NCBI RefSeq assembly: GCF_036934945.1
Contig: NW_027002202.1
Span: 62,001-126,000, forward strand
Reading direction: 5' to 3'
Origin: Oncorhynchus masou masou
Lineage: Eukaryota > Chordata > Actinopteri > Salmoniformes > Salmonidae
Length of the DNA: 64,000 nt
Part shown: piece after piece, positions 20,191 to 31,914 of the stretch
Layout: each line of letters opens with the position of its first letter
How positions within the stretch are numbered: position 1 is the stretch's first letter
The notes under the pieces: model-generated
Databases searched by the model: none
Told to the model about the DNA's origin: nothing
Seen by the model: only the letters and a program-made list of their open reading frames with translations
Program-made: the position numbers and the translations under genes

Positions 20191-20391
20191 TGTTGTCTTC
20201 CTAGTTCATAACTGGAGGTAGGTTATATGTATAGTAGCAATAGGTTTATTAGAAACATTTAAACATTCAAACCAGCTGATGAACCGAAAGGCAGTTGCAG
20301 AGCTGATGGTCTACCTCTATCTTTTGAGGCAGAGGATGCTGTAGAGTAGACCCTCCCCCAACCCTCCTTAGAAGTTATTCTGATTTGACAG

Positions 20392-20539
20392 GACAAAGTT
20401 GGCAAAATGGGTGCCACCCGTTTGATCATCGAAGTTGAGAAGCACCCTTTGCTGTACGAACCCAGCAACCCCAAATACAAGGACGCTTTGTCCAAAGAAA
20501 AAGCATGGAATGCTGTAGCAACCATCCTCGGAGAACCAG
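20392..20539 (+). CDS. Putative first coding exon of a MADF-domain protein
   Basis: An acceptor-like 'tattctgatttgacag' ends at 20391, an ATG in good context (aaaATGG) starts at 20407, and a donor CCAG|GTATGT falls at 20539/20540. The 44 codons give 'LIIEVEKHPLLYEPSNPKYK' followed by DALSKEKAWNAVATILGEP. This is the N-terminal half of a MADF domain, a Myb/SANT-like DNA-binding fold typified by Adf-1: LI..V..xPxLY...xxxYxd...kxxAWxxIAxxLG. The rest of the domain (a W..LR segment) should lie in a downstream exon; I could not find it in the window. Its transcription-factor or transposon-derived nature cannot be decided from one exon. Confidence 0.6.
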
Positions 20540-20950
20540 GTATGTTTTGTCAACAAAATCAATTGATGTGCATTTGTTCTGGCCTACAATGTACAGACAG
20601 CTAGCCAGTGGCGGCTGTGATTGGTTGAAACCCAGGGGTGGTGTTCTATTTAGAATGAGCAGCCAGCTCACAAATGAACAAGTGCCCCAGGGAGAATGCA
20701 ACAAGCATGCAGATGCTATAAGTGAAAACACATTATCTAACTGGGGATGGCTAACATAATGTCACAAAGCATGATGTGCTAGCAAGTTAACTTTCATTCT
20801 GAAATAACTTCCTATTTCCGAGTTAGTCAGATATTAGTTTAGAAAGACTTGAAATTGGCATGGGAGCTAACTAGCTAACAAGCTACCAGCTAGCTATAGC
20901 TAGCTATCTGCTTATCAAAGGTAGATAAAGGGTTCAATTGACCCAAATAT
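20540..20950. other. Probable intron sequence
   Basis: Non-coding. It contains repeated 'agctagctagct'-like stretches at 20870-20910 and no further MADF exon. Confidence 0.35.
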
Positions 20951-21338
20951 CTACCTGTCATGTCCTGATCTGTTTCACCTGTCCTTGTGATTGTCTCCAC
21001 CCCTTCCAGGTGCCGCTGATTTTCCCCACTGTATTTATCCCTGTGTTTCCTGTGTCTCTGTGCCAGTTCGTCTTGAATGTTTCCAAGTCAACCAGCGGTT
21101 TTCCTGTTCTCCTGCTTTTTGCATTTCTCCTTTTTCTAGTCCTCCTGTTTTTGACCCTTGCCTGTTCCTGGACTTTGACCACAAGCCTGTCTGCCACTCT
21201 GTACCTCCTGGACTCTGATCTGGTTTTGACCTTTTGCCTGTCCATGACCATTGTCTTGCCTACTCCTTTTAGATTAATAAACATTGTAAGACTCCAACCA
21301 TCTGCCTCCTGTGTCTCGCCTTGTGTCATGACACTACC
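20951..21338 (+). mobile_element. Solo LTR of a second family
   Basis: The LTR spans 20956-21333 (378 bp), begins TGTCATGTCCTG and ends GTGTCATGACA, with perfect 5-bp duplications CTACC at 20951-20955 and 21334-21338. A poly(A)-like 'attaataaac' lies near the 3' end. It is pyrimidine-rich with 'cctgcctgtcc'-type wording and is distinct from the TGTCACG family. Confidence 0.9.
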
Positions 21339-23214
21339 AAACTATTTCACAATGTTTCTCAAAGTTACTATAACAAGCTAATTAATTTGATCATGCTTTG
21401 TGATAAACACAGATTTACGCTGTGTAAGTCAACACAACATGTCGCCTGATAAACACCATGGGGAAAACAATACAATTGACCAGCCACAGTCATGCTTTTT
21501 TGCCCAACCAGATCTGCGATGAGAAGGTTCTAGCTAGTGTATCCCTCTGTCCTTCCACTCTTGTTGGATGTAGATGTACGGTTGATCAGGCCCCAGGCTT
21601 CCATGACTGTTGTGATTATTTACAAGTTAAATACAATTAGCTTTTTGCTTTAGCATCATCTGTACCTGATAGAGCAGATCTAGTCTCAAGCAGAAGTAAG
21701 CTGTCTGGTACGAGAGACTCATTGGGAGGAAGACTAGAGCAGACCCGGAGGTTCTGACTGAGTGAACATTTGAGCGCTCCAGGGTGGACCATTTATTTAG
21801 TGCTATAAAATTGTGTGATTTCATTGGGGCAGTTCTCCCTCATATCAAATAGGTGGCAAAACAATCCAAGCAATGTTCGCACGGCCTATGTGCCCACGGA
21901 GCTGCTGCTGAGTCAATGAGGGGCAGAGTAGTAAGTGACTGCACCACTTGTTTTGAACAGTATATTTTTAAACAGGAAAATGTACACATTTGCCACACTT
22001 TTATGAAACATTTAAAACATAATCAAGAATTATATAATATATATATATATATATTATTTTATTTTTTTACAATTTGACCAATGAGGGTTCTGCCTCTAAC
22101 GCCCAAATGGGCAGGCCACCACTGCAGCTAGCCAGCAACTGTTCAATTGTTGATTAATGAATGAGGTTAATGAATTGACTGCAGAAGGTTGTAGAATTTT
22201 TACTCAACTTATTTTTGATGTAATGAGAAATATGGTTTTCGTCATATACACACATTGGACCCCAAATCAAGAGATTCCTTGCAGAAGAGATCTAGTACTA
22301 CTGATTCTGCTTCCACCCACGCATCTGTTTCCCTCTCTGGTGTAGCGTGTAAAATTACTGCACTAACGTCCTGTTCACAGTTTGGGTACGCGCCATCCAG
22401 GTGTACAGTAGCTCCTCTGTAAGTGTTAGAGTAGTCTTGTTTTCACCAAGCACACCAATCCTTCAAACCTAATATTACATTGCTTAGGGACATATTAAAC
22501 AATGTAACTTTAATCTTGTTTTAATAATTCCCATGGAAAACTAACATATTTGCTCGCTTTATTCATTTCTATTGAAAAACTTACCTGAGCGTTTCATACA
22601 CTGTCCATGGCACGTCCGAGTTTAGCCATTCCGCAGTGCGCATTTCCATATCTTTTCCACTTCAGACGCACGCCTTTATCGGCGTGGTGCTGTTAAAGAC
22701 TTGTATCAAAGCAACGAAATGTTTTGAAGAAGTTGACTATGTTACACAACGATCAAGTCAACAAGTCCTCGTCTCAATTCCAAGCGGGAGCAGCACACAC
22801 TCAATAATCCGTTTTTGCATCTTTGCTGATCTCAAAACGCCCACAATCTAATCATTATTGTTATGTAAACTAAGATACATTTTCTTATCAAATCAAAGTA
22901 TCTTGTTTGATTGTGATGAATGTGTAGTTTACTGTTAGCAAAGTAAAACAGCAAGCTCCAGCTCTGCAGGGTGCAGAATTCATTTGAAGGTGGGAATGCA
23001 GTTAATTCATCTGGAGCTTTTCGGCTAGTCCTTTTGGAGAGGGAGGCTGGCTGCTGCGCTGGTATTTATATATCACAATAGCGCGACAACGTCACTATGC
23101 TTCTGAGCAGGTCTCTCACCAATAGCTACTGATCCACCATAAAGCCATACATACAGTACTCACCTGTTGCACAAGCTAAGGCAATAGGACTGATGCAACC
23201 TGGACTCAGGGTTA
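21339..23214. other. Non-coding sequence downstream of the MADF exon
   Basis: No exon is recognised. An acceptor-like 'ttttttgcccaaccag' at about 21511 precedes a 40-codon frame without homology I can name. A short (AT)n lies at 22037-22055. The stretch 22430-22470 repeats part of 19230-19265. Confidence 0.3.
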
Positions 23215-23698
23215 GACGTAACATAGTAAAGGACAATCATGGATGTTCAAATAAGAATGATATGTAACATTTGGTATGGTATTTATACATTTGTGGATAT
23301 CTATCAATTTCGTATGATATGTTATGAATTACAATTCGAATGACATGTTAAGAATTGCAATTCGTACAATATGTTGTGAATTTGCAATGCGTATGATATG
23401 TTACGAATTCCAATTTGTTGTTGCTAACGTTAGCTAGGTGGTTAAGGTTAGGGTTAAGGTTAGGCATTAGGTTGAAGTGTTATGGTTAGAGGAAGGGTTA
23501 GCTAAGTAGTGCTAAGTAGTTGTAAAGTAGCAAGTAGTTCATTAGTAAGTTGCTAATTACCTAAAGTGCAAAATCCATGATGAGATTCGAACACGCAACC
23601 TTCGGGGTGCTAGACATTCGTGTTATATACTTCACTATTCCAAATGTAACATATCATACAAATTGAGTTACTCTGATCTTCGATTACTATGTTACGTC
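23215..23698. mobile_element. MITE-like repeat with perfect 13-bp inverted ends
   Basis: GACGTAACATAGT at 23215-23227 is inverted at 23686-23698. Inside are 'gaatgatatgtaac'-type imperfect repeats, a TTAGGG-like stretch ('ggttagggttaaggttagg', about 23444) and a tRNA-like 'gagattcgaacacgcaacct' (minus-strand B box). No convincing target duplication is visible. Confidence 0.7.
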
Positions 23699-24262
23699 CA
23701 TTATATGAGACCAAGCTGACTGATGAAATCTTTGCACAGCAGCTGTTTTTAGCATCATGAACTTTATTTACACCTTTCCAAATATCAGTCTTTCCTTTTT
23801 TATTTTAAATCTTTTGTTAAAATGTATATGTTTTTTAATTAGGCTAGGACTATCCAGGATTCTATAAAAAAAATAGATTCTACACTTGGATTGATGTATG
23901 GTTCAAGACATTCATTTGAGAGGGAAGATGTTTATATCACTATATTGGCTATATTCCTAATACAGAGTTCATTATCTGAGACTTTCTCCCCATAGGATAA
24001 ACCCACGGCTGTGATTTCTGGCTTGGAATGCTTTCACGTTGTTTTATGTTGACAGATGAATGGTTGTATGGTTTGGGTGTCGGACACTAATGAACTAAGA
24101 TCATAGAAAATTGATTCCTCTACCAGCATGGGGTCTTTTCATCTTGTTTGAGACATACAATATTGCATGGACATGTATTCCAGTCATTTCTATTAGCCTG
24201 GTCCAAGTTATGTGTGTGTGCTTGTCAAGCCAAACATGTCTGAATACCCTTTAAGCACATAC
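23699..24262. other. Non-coding sequence
   Basis: AT-rich; no exon or known repeat is identified. Confidence 0.3.
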
Positions 24263-24263
24263 A

Positions 24264-24412
24264 TGGGGTGGCAGGTAGTGTTTAGAGCGTTGGACTAGTA
24301 AGCGGAAGGTTGCTACATTGAATCCTGACAAGGGAACAATCTGTTGTTCTGCCCCTGAACAAGGCAGTTAAGTATTTGTTCTGAATTGACTTGCCTAGTT
24401 TAAAAAAAATAC
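24264..24412 (+). mobile_element. tRNA-derived SINE
   Basis: The A-box-like 'ggcaggtagtgtttagagcg' and the B-box region 'ggttgctacattgaatcc' are followed by the body 'ttgttctgcccctgaacaag' and the tail 'gaattgacttgcctagttta'. It is the same family as 53870-54049. Confidence 0.8.
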
Positions 24413-24429
24413 ATAATTGTTTCCCAAAT

Positions 24430-26300
24430 TACACTTTATTTTCCTGGGAACCCAAAATGATAATTTTTTTCCCTGTCACCAACACACCTGGTTGAAATAA
24501 TCAGGCTTGATGATGAGTTGAACCAAGTTAATAAAATGTGTTAGTTCTAGGGCAAAAGCAGAAATATCCACCCCATAGGGTCACACGACCAGGATTGGGA
24601 AACACTGACTCATACCCTCCATTAGATGATTGATTATGGCCCTCTATCACACCCTTGTGGCCTAAGTAGAGATCATTGTCAGGGTGGTATGTGGGCATTA
24701 GCCTGGTGCCAACCCCATTGCTCATTGTCAAGCCAAACGTGTTTGTCATGATAACGAGTGATAAGGAGTTGTCATGACGGAAACAAACAGATTGACACTC
24801 ATGCTAAATTTGTATGACTTTTTTACACATGAATGTGAGATTATCCTTCCTTTCAAAGATTTTACTTTTATAATTTAAAACACCTGACAGTCACCAACAA
24901 CAACAGAAAACATACAACACAGGCACAATGTACAACACAACACAATGTACAACACAACAGCAACGATGTCAAGGAACTCCAAAAACATACTAGAAAAAGA
25001 AGAAGAAAAATCCAAGCATAGTCACTATGTTCCAACCCATCACTCTTTCTTCCTTTCCTTCCTTCTTCTTCTCTTACGGGCGAGCCAACCCCTCTCAACA
25101 CTGCATCCTCTCCCATATACCAAACCACGGGGATCCAGATACACAGAAACCTATCAAGTTTCCCCTGGAAGACATACAGAATGTCAGTCCTTCCAGGGGA
25201 AATAACCACAACCACAGATGATCCCTCTTGGTATGACCACTACTGACTCTGTTGCAGTAGGGCCTAGACAAGTCACATACAAGTTGAAATCCTTATAAAG
25301 CACATGCACCAGTTGTTTCTCAAATTACAAACTCTGGTCCTGTTTTTGCCCTATCACCAACACAGCCTTTTATGAAATGATAAAAGGCTTTATGATGAGT
25401 TGATTACTTGTTTCAATGTGTTAGTGCTATGCTAAAAACAAAAATCTTCCCCCCTTAAGATCCTCATGGCTGGAACCAGGATTGGGAAACACTGACCTAC
25501 AGCCCCCATCAGTTGATTTATGCTTGTGGCCCCTTGCGGCCAAAGTTTTACTGATTATGTTCATATGTCTGGATTTACTTCAAACCTCTGTGGTGAACCA
25601 ACAATGGAAATGTCAGGAAGAGTACCATGAAAAACTGGTCAATAATTGACTTAATGGCTGCTTTCACATAGGCCTCCCAATTCTGATCTTATTTTCACTA
25701 ATTGGTCTTTTGACCAATAAGATCAGCTCTGAAAAAGATCTGAAGTGAAAAGATTTGATGTGACTGGTCAAAAGACCAATTAGTGGAAAAGAGATCAGAA
25801 TTAGGCTGCCTGTGTAAATGCAGCCATTAAGTGACAATGAGTTGGCATGATAGCACAAACAGACTGGCACTCAGGCACTCATTTTTATTGGCATAGCACA
25901 TAAATGTGATTATCCTTCTTTTCAAAGATTTTACTTCTATAATTTTAATGTATGACAGTCACCAACAACAACAGAAAATATACAACAGAAACACAAAACA
26001 CACACAATGCAAAACACAAAATCATAGCACATAAATGTGAGATTATCCTTTCTTTCTAACATTTTACTTTAATACAAAACAACAGCAATTTCAAGGAACT
26101 CCAAAACAAAACATAATAGAATGTTCTTTTCCAGCTCCTCCTCCTCCTTTATTCCTTCTCCCTCTTCTTCTTCTCTCAGAGGACTGGGATTGACCTGTAC
26201 CCTCCATCACTGTTTAAGTATTGCCTATCTATCAATCCCATGTGGCCAAAGTTCTACTGATTATGTTCATATGTCTGGATTTGGCAAGAACAGGACCATG
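24430..26300. repeat. Three diverged tandem copies of a 0.4-0.8 kb segment
   Basis: Copies lie at about 24470-25110, 25350-25990 and 26020-26220. Shared blocks include 'ccaggattgggaaacactga', 'ttcaaagattttactt', 'gacagtcaccaacaacaaca' and 'caaggaactccaaaa'. Copy order is preserved. No coding frame is conserved across copies. Confidence 0.65.
25651..25830. mobile_element. Fold-back MITE, copy 2, flanked by TTAA
   Basis: The element (25655-25826) is bounded by TTAA at 25651-25654 and 25827-25830, with inverted ends TGGCTGC/GCAGCCA and the core 'ttggtcttttgaccaataag'. TTAA flanks point to piggyBac-like mobilisation (inference). Confidence 0.75.
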
Positions 26301-26433
26301 AGAAACCGGTTTATATATTTGACTCATCCCTCAACTTCCTGCCTATACTACTGGGATGTGTTTTTGTGTTTTAACATTGCCTTGTGTTATTGTTTAGTAT
26401 GCCCTTGGGTTATTTTTATTATATGGAAGACTA

Positions 26434-26874
26434 CACTAAGTGTACAAAACCTTAGGAACGCCTGCTCTTTCCATGACTGGCCAGGTTAAAGAAGGGTTTT
26501 TAAGTGAGACATGGATTGTGTACTGTATGTGTGCCATTCAGAGGTTGAATGGACAAGAAAAAACACTGTAGTGTCTTTGAACAGGGTATGGTAGTAGATG
26601 CCAGGTGCACCGGTTTCTCAAGAACTGCAACACTGCTGAGTTTTCACGCTCAACAGTTTCCCGTGTGTATCAAGAACGGTCCACTACCCAAAGGACTTTC
26701 AGACAAATTGATAGAACTGTGGGAAACATTGGCGTCAACAAGGGGCAGCATCCCTGTGGAACGCTTTGGACACCTTGTAGAGTCTATGCCCCGATGAATT
26801 GAGGCTGTTCTGAGGGTGAAAGGGGGTGTAACTCAATATTAGGAATGTGTTCCAAATGTTTTGTGCACTCAGCG
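26434..26874. mobile_element. Tc1-type internally deleted element
   Basis: Flanked by TA. The ends 'cactaagtgtacaaaacctt' and, inverted, 'cgctgagtgcacaaaacatt' are imperfect terminal repeats. The interior keeps transposase-like fragments ('FEQGMVVDARCTGFS', 'STVSRVYQ') in different frames but lacks the catalytic region. Confidence 0.75.
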
Positions 26875-26905
26875 TATATAGGAAACAGAGAGAAAAAGAG
26901 AGAAA

Positions 26906-27056
26906 GGCTGCATTTAGACGGGCAGCCCAAATCTGGTAAATTTTTCATGAATTGGTCTTTTGACCAATCAGATCAACTCTGAGAAAGAGCTGATGTGAAA
27001 AGATCTGATGTGATTGGACAAAAGACCCGTTTTGGGCTGCCCGTGCAAACGCAGCC
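26906..27056. mobile_element. Fold-back MITE, copy 3, abutting a minisatellite
   Basis: Inverted ends 'ggctgcatttagacgggcag' and 'ctgcccgtgcaaacgcagcc' around a near-palindromic core. Its last bases (gcagcc) are also the first bases of the following 35-bp repeat phase. Confidence 0.8.
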
Positions 27057-30000
27057 AAATACCAATGCAATCGCCTGGGTCATACACAGCCAAATACCAA
27101 TGCAATGGCCTGGGTCATACACAGCCAAATACCAATGCAATGGCCTGGGTCATACACAGCCAAATACCAATGCAATGGCCTGGGTCATACACAGCCAAAA
27201 ACCAATGCAATGGCCTGGGTCATACACAGCCAAATACCAATGCAATGGCCTGGGTCATACACAGCCAAATACCAATGCAATGGCCTGGGTCATACACAGC
27301 CAAATACCAATGCAATGGCCTGGGTCATACACAGCCAAATACCAATGCAATGGCCTGGGTCATACACAGCCAAATAGCAATGCAATGGCCTGGGTCATAC
27401 ACAGCCAAATACCAATGCAATGGCCTGGGTCATACATAGCCAAATACCAATGCAATGGCCTGGGTCATACACAGCCAAATAGCAATGCAATGGCCTGGGT
27501 CAAACACAGCCAAATACCAATGCAATGGCCTGGGTCATACACAGCCAAATACCAATGCAATGGCCTGGGTCATACACAGCCAAATAGCAATGCAATGGCC
27601 TGGGTCATACACAGCCAAAAACCAATGCAATGGCCTGGGTCATACACAGCCAAATACCAATGCAATGGCCTGGGTCATACACAGCCAAATACCAATGCAA
27701 TGGCCTGGGTCATACACAGCCAAATACCAATGCAATGGCCTGGGTCATACACAGCCAAATACCAATGCAATGGCCTGGGTCATACACAGCCAAATAGCAA
27801 TGCAATGGCCTGGGTCATACACAGCCAAATACCAATGCAATGGCCTGGGTCATACATAGCCAAATAGCAATGCAATGGCCTGGGTCATACACAGCCAAAT
27901 AGCAATGCAATGGCCTGGGTCAAACACAGCCAAATAGCAATGCAATGGCCTGGGTCATACACAGCCAAATACCAATGCAATGGCCTGGGTCATACACAGC
28001 CAAATAGCAATGCAATGGCCTGGGTCATACACAGCCAAATATCAATGCAATGGCCTGGGTCATACACAGCCAAATAGCAATGCAATGGCCTGGGTCATAC
28101 ACAGCCAAATATCAATGCAATGGCCTGGGTCATACATAGCCAAATAGCAATGCAATGGCCCGGGTCATACACAGCCAAATAGCAATGCAATGGCCTGGGT
28201 CAAACACAGCCAAATAGCAATGCAATGGCCTGGGTCATACACAGCCAAATACCAATGCAATGGCCTGGGCAATACACAGCCAAATACCAATGCAATGGCC
28301 TGGGTCATACACAGCCAAATACCAATGCAATGGCCTGGGTCATACACAGCCAAATACCAATGCAATGGCCTGGGTCATACACAGCCAAATACCAATGCAA
28401 TGGCCTGGGTCATACACAGCCAAATACCAATGCAATGGCCTGGGTCATACACAGCCAAATACCAATGCAATGGCCTGGGTCATACACAGCCAAATAGCAA
28501 TGCAATGGCCTGGGTCATACACAGCCAAATACCAATGCAATGGCCTGGGTCATACATAGCCAAATAGCAATGCAATGGCCTGGGTCATACACAGCCAAAT
28601 AGCAATGCAATGGCCTGGGTCAAACACAGCCAAATAGCAATGCAATGGCCTGGGTCATACACAGCCAAATACCAATGCAATGGCCTGGGTCATACACAGC
28701 CAAATAGCAATGCAATGGCCTGGGTCATACACAGCCAAATATCAATGCAATGGCCTGGGTCATACACAGCCAAATAGCAATGCAATGGCCTGGGTCATAC
28801 ACAGCCAAATATCAATGCAATGGCCTGGGTCATACACAGCCAAATACCAATGCAATGGCCTGGGTCATACACAGCCAAATAGCAATGCAATGGCCTGGGT
28901 CAAACACAGCCAAATAGCAATGCAATGGCCTGGGTCATACACAGCCAAATACCAATGCAATGGCCTGGGCAATACACAGCCAAATACCAATGCAATGGCC
29001 TGGGTCATACACAGCCAAATACCAATGCAATGGCCTGGGTCATACACAGCCAAATAGCAATGCAATGGCCTGGGTCATACACAGCCAAATACCAATGCAA
29101 TGGCCTGGGTCATACATAGCCAAATAGCAATGCAATGGCCTGGGTCATACACAGCCAAATAGCAATGCAATGGCCTGGGTCAAACACAGCCAAATAGCAA
29201 TGCAATGGCCTGGGTCATACACAGCCAAATACCAATGCAATGGCCTGGGTCATACACAGCCAAATACCAATGCAATGGCCTGGGTCATACACAGCCAAAT
29301 ACCAATGCAATGGCCTGGGTCATACACAGCCAAATACCAATGCAATGGCCTGGGTCATACACAGCCAAATAGCAATGCAATGGCCTGGGTCAAACACAGC
29401 CAAATAGCAATGCAATGGCCTGGGTCATACACAGCCAAATACCAATGCAATGGCCTGGGTCATACACAGCCAAATAGCAATGCAATGGCCTGGGTCATAC
29501 ACAGCCAAATATCAATGCAATGGCCTGGGTCATACACAGCCAAATAGCAATGCAATGGCCTGGGTCATACACAGCCAAATATCAATGCAATGGCCTGGGT
29601 CATACACAGCCAAATACCAATGCAATGGCCTGGGTCATACACAGCCAAATAGCAATGCAATGGCCTGGGTCAAACACAGCCAAATAGCAATGCAATGGCC
29701 TGGGTCATACACAGCCAAATACCAATGCAATGGCCTGGGCAATACACAGCCAAATACCAATGCAATGGCCTGGGTCATACACAGCCAAATACCAATGCAA
29801 TGGCCTGGGTCATACACAGCCAAATAGCAATGCAATGGCCTGGGTCATACACAGCCAAATAGCAATGCAATGGCCTGGGTCAAACACAGCCAAATAGCAA
29901 TGCAATGGCCTGGGTCATACACAGCCAAATACCAATGCAATGGCCTGGGTCATACACAGCCAAATACCAATGCAATGGCCTGGGTCATACACAGCCAAAT

Positions 30001-30079
30001 ACCAATGCAATGGCCTGGGTCATACACAGCCAAATACCAATGCAATGGCCTGGGTCATACACAGCCAAATACCAATGCA
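27057..30079. repeat. 35-bp minisatellite, about 86 copies
   Basis: The unit contains 'caaataccaatgcaatggcc' and 'tgggtcatacacagc'. Units differ at a few positions (acc/agc/atc; catacac/caaacac/catacat/caatacac). Runs of variant units recur: identical patterns near 28165-28365, 28865-29065 and 29635-29835 are offset by exactly 700 and 770 bp (20 and 22 units), showing higher-order duplication. Open frames reach about 300 codons but reflect sequence periodicity. Confidence 0.97.
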
Positions 30080-30662
30080 GCCCTCTTCATCCCCCTTTCC
30101 TCCCTCCCTCCCTCTCTCCCTCCCTCCCTCAGCCCCCTTTCCTCCCTCTCTCTCTCCCTCCCTCAGCCCTCTTTCCCCCCCTTTCCTCCCTCCCTCCCTC
30201 AGCCCTCTTCATCCCCCTTTCCTCCCTCCCTCCCTCTCTCCCTCCCTCCCTCAGCCCCCTTTCCTCCCTCTCTCTCTCCCTCCCTCAGCCCTCTTTCCCC
30301 CCCTTTCCTCCCTCCCTCCCTCAGCCCTCTTCATCCCCCTTTCCTCCCTCCCTCTCTCCCTCTCTCCCTCCCTCATCCCCCTTTCCTCCCTCCCTCTCTC
30401 CCTCCCTCAGCCCTCTTCATCCCCCCTTCCTCCCTCTCACTCACCCTCAGCCCTCTTTCATCCCCCTTTCTGCCCTCTCTCTCGCCCTCCCTCAGCCCTC
30501 TTCATCCCCCTTTCCTCCCTCTCTCTCGCCCTCAGCCCTCTTTCATCCCCCTTTCCTCCCTCTCTTTCACCTTCCCTCAGCCCTCTTTATCCCCCTTTCC
30601 TCCCTCTCTCTCGCTCTCCCTCAGCCCTCTTCATCCCCCTTTCCTCCCTCTCTCTCGCCCCT
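30080..30662. repeat. Polypyrimidine minisatellite
   Basis: About 580 bp almost free of purines on the plus strand, built of 'cagccctcttcatccccctt' and 'tcctccctccctccctc' variants. It directly abuts the 35-bp array. Confidence 0.95.
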
Positions 30663-30825
30663 ACTGTATTATGTCCATGTATTATGCCCCACCCTGCAAT
30701 GTAATATCTTCCTTTCTTTCTTTCTTTAATTCTGTCTGTCTCTATCTTTCTCTCACTCTCCCTCTCTGACCCATTTCAGTTGAAGGCATTCAGTTGTACT
30801 ACTGACTAGGTAGCTCTCTCTCTTA
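30663..30825. other. Spacer between arrays
   Basis: Contains 'cccatttcagttgaaggcat' and 'cagttgtactactgactagg', a phrase I recognise as a widespread salmonid repeat end. Confidence 0.4.
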
Positions 30826-31888
30826 GCGGCCGCTAACCACCATGAGATTACCCAGTGCCCCGGGGCAGCCTCCCGTAGCCCTGAGACGGGCCGCTAACCA
30901 CCATGAGATTACCCAGTGCCCCGGGGCAGCCTCCCGTAGCCCTGAGACGGGCCGCTAACCACCATGAGATTACCCAGTGCCCCGGGGCAGCCTCCCGTAG
31001 CCCTGAGACGGGCCGCTAACCACCATGAGATTACCCAGTGCCCCGGGGCAGCCTCCAGTAGCCCTGAGACGGGCCGCTAACCACCATGAGATTACCCAGT
31101 GCCCCGGGGCAGCCTCCAGTAGCCCTGAGACGGGCCGCTAACCACCATGAGATTACCCAGTGCCCCGGGGCAGCCTCCCGTAGCCCTGAGACGGGCCGCT
31201 AACCACCATGAGATTACCCAGTGCCCCGGGGCAGCCTCCCGTAGCCCTGAGACGGGCCGCTAACCACCATGAGATTACCCAGTGCCCCGGGGCAGCCTCC
31301 AGTAGCCCTGAGATGGGCCGCTAACCACCATGAGATTACCCAGTGCCCCGGGGCAGCCTCCCGTAGCCCTGAGACGGCCGCTAACCACCATGAGATTACT
31401 CAGTGCCCCGGAGCAGCCTCCAGTAGCCCTGAGACGGGCCGCTAACCACCATGAGATTACCCAGTGCCCTGGGGCAGCCTCCAGTAGCCCTGAGACGGGC
31501 CGCTAACCACCATGAGATTACCCAGTGACCCGGGGCAGCCTCCTGTAGCCCTGAGACGGGCCGCTAACCACCATGAGATTACCCAGTGCCCCGGAGCAGC
31601 CTCCAGTAGCCCTGAGACGGGCCGCTAACCACCATGAGATTACCCAGTGCCCTGGGGCAGCCTCCAGTAGCCCTGAGATGGGCCGCTAACCACCATGAGA
31701 TTACCCAGTGCCCCGGGGCAGCCTCCAGTAGCCCTGAGACGGGCCGCTAACCACCATGAGATTACCCAGTGCCCTGGGGCAGCCTCCAGTAGCCCTGAGA
31801 TGGGCCGCTAACCACCATGAGATTACCCAGTGCCCCGGGGCAGCCTCCAGTAGCCCTGAGATGGGCCGCTAACCACCATGAGATTACC
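30826..31888. repeat. 61-bp GC-rich minisatellite, about 17 copies
   Basis: The unit contains 'ccgctaaccaccatgagatt', 'acccagtgccccggggcagc' and 'ctcccgtagccctgagacgg'. Variation is mainly C/A in 'cccgtag/ccagtag' and CCGG/CTGG. Each unit carries CpGs and the palindrome GCCCCGGGGC. Confidence 0.97.
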
Positions 31889-31914
31889 TCTCTCTCTCTA
31901 ACAGGGACCTGATT

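Noticed and set aside
21511..21640. Second exon of the MADF gene
   Set aside because: An acceptor-like site is present, but the translation lacks the W..LR segment expected for the second half of the domain.
23440..23470. Interstitial telomeric repeat
   Set aside because: Only one TTAGGG-like hexamer amid 'ggttaaggttag'; it is part of a dispersed repeat, not a (TTAGGG)n tract.
27057..30079. CRISPR-like array
   Set aside because: Units are contiguous with no unique spacers, there are no cas genes, and the context is vertebrate DNA. It is a minisatellite.
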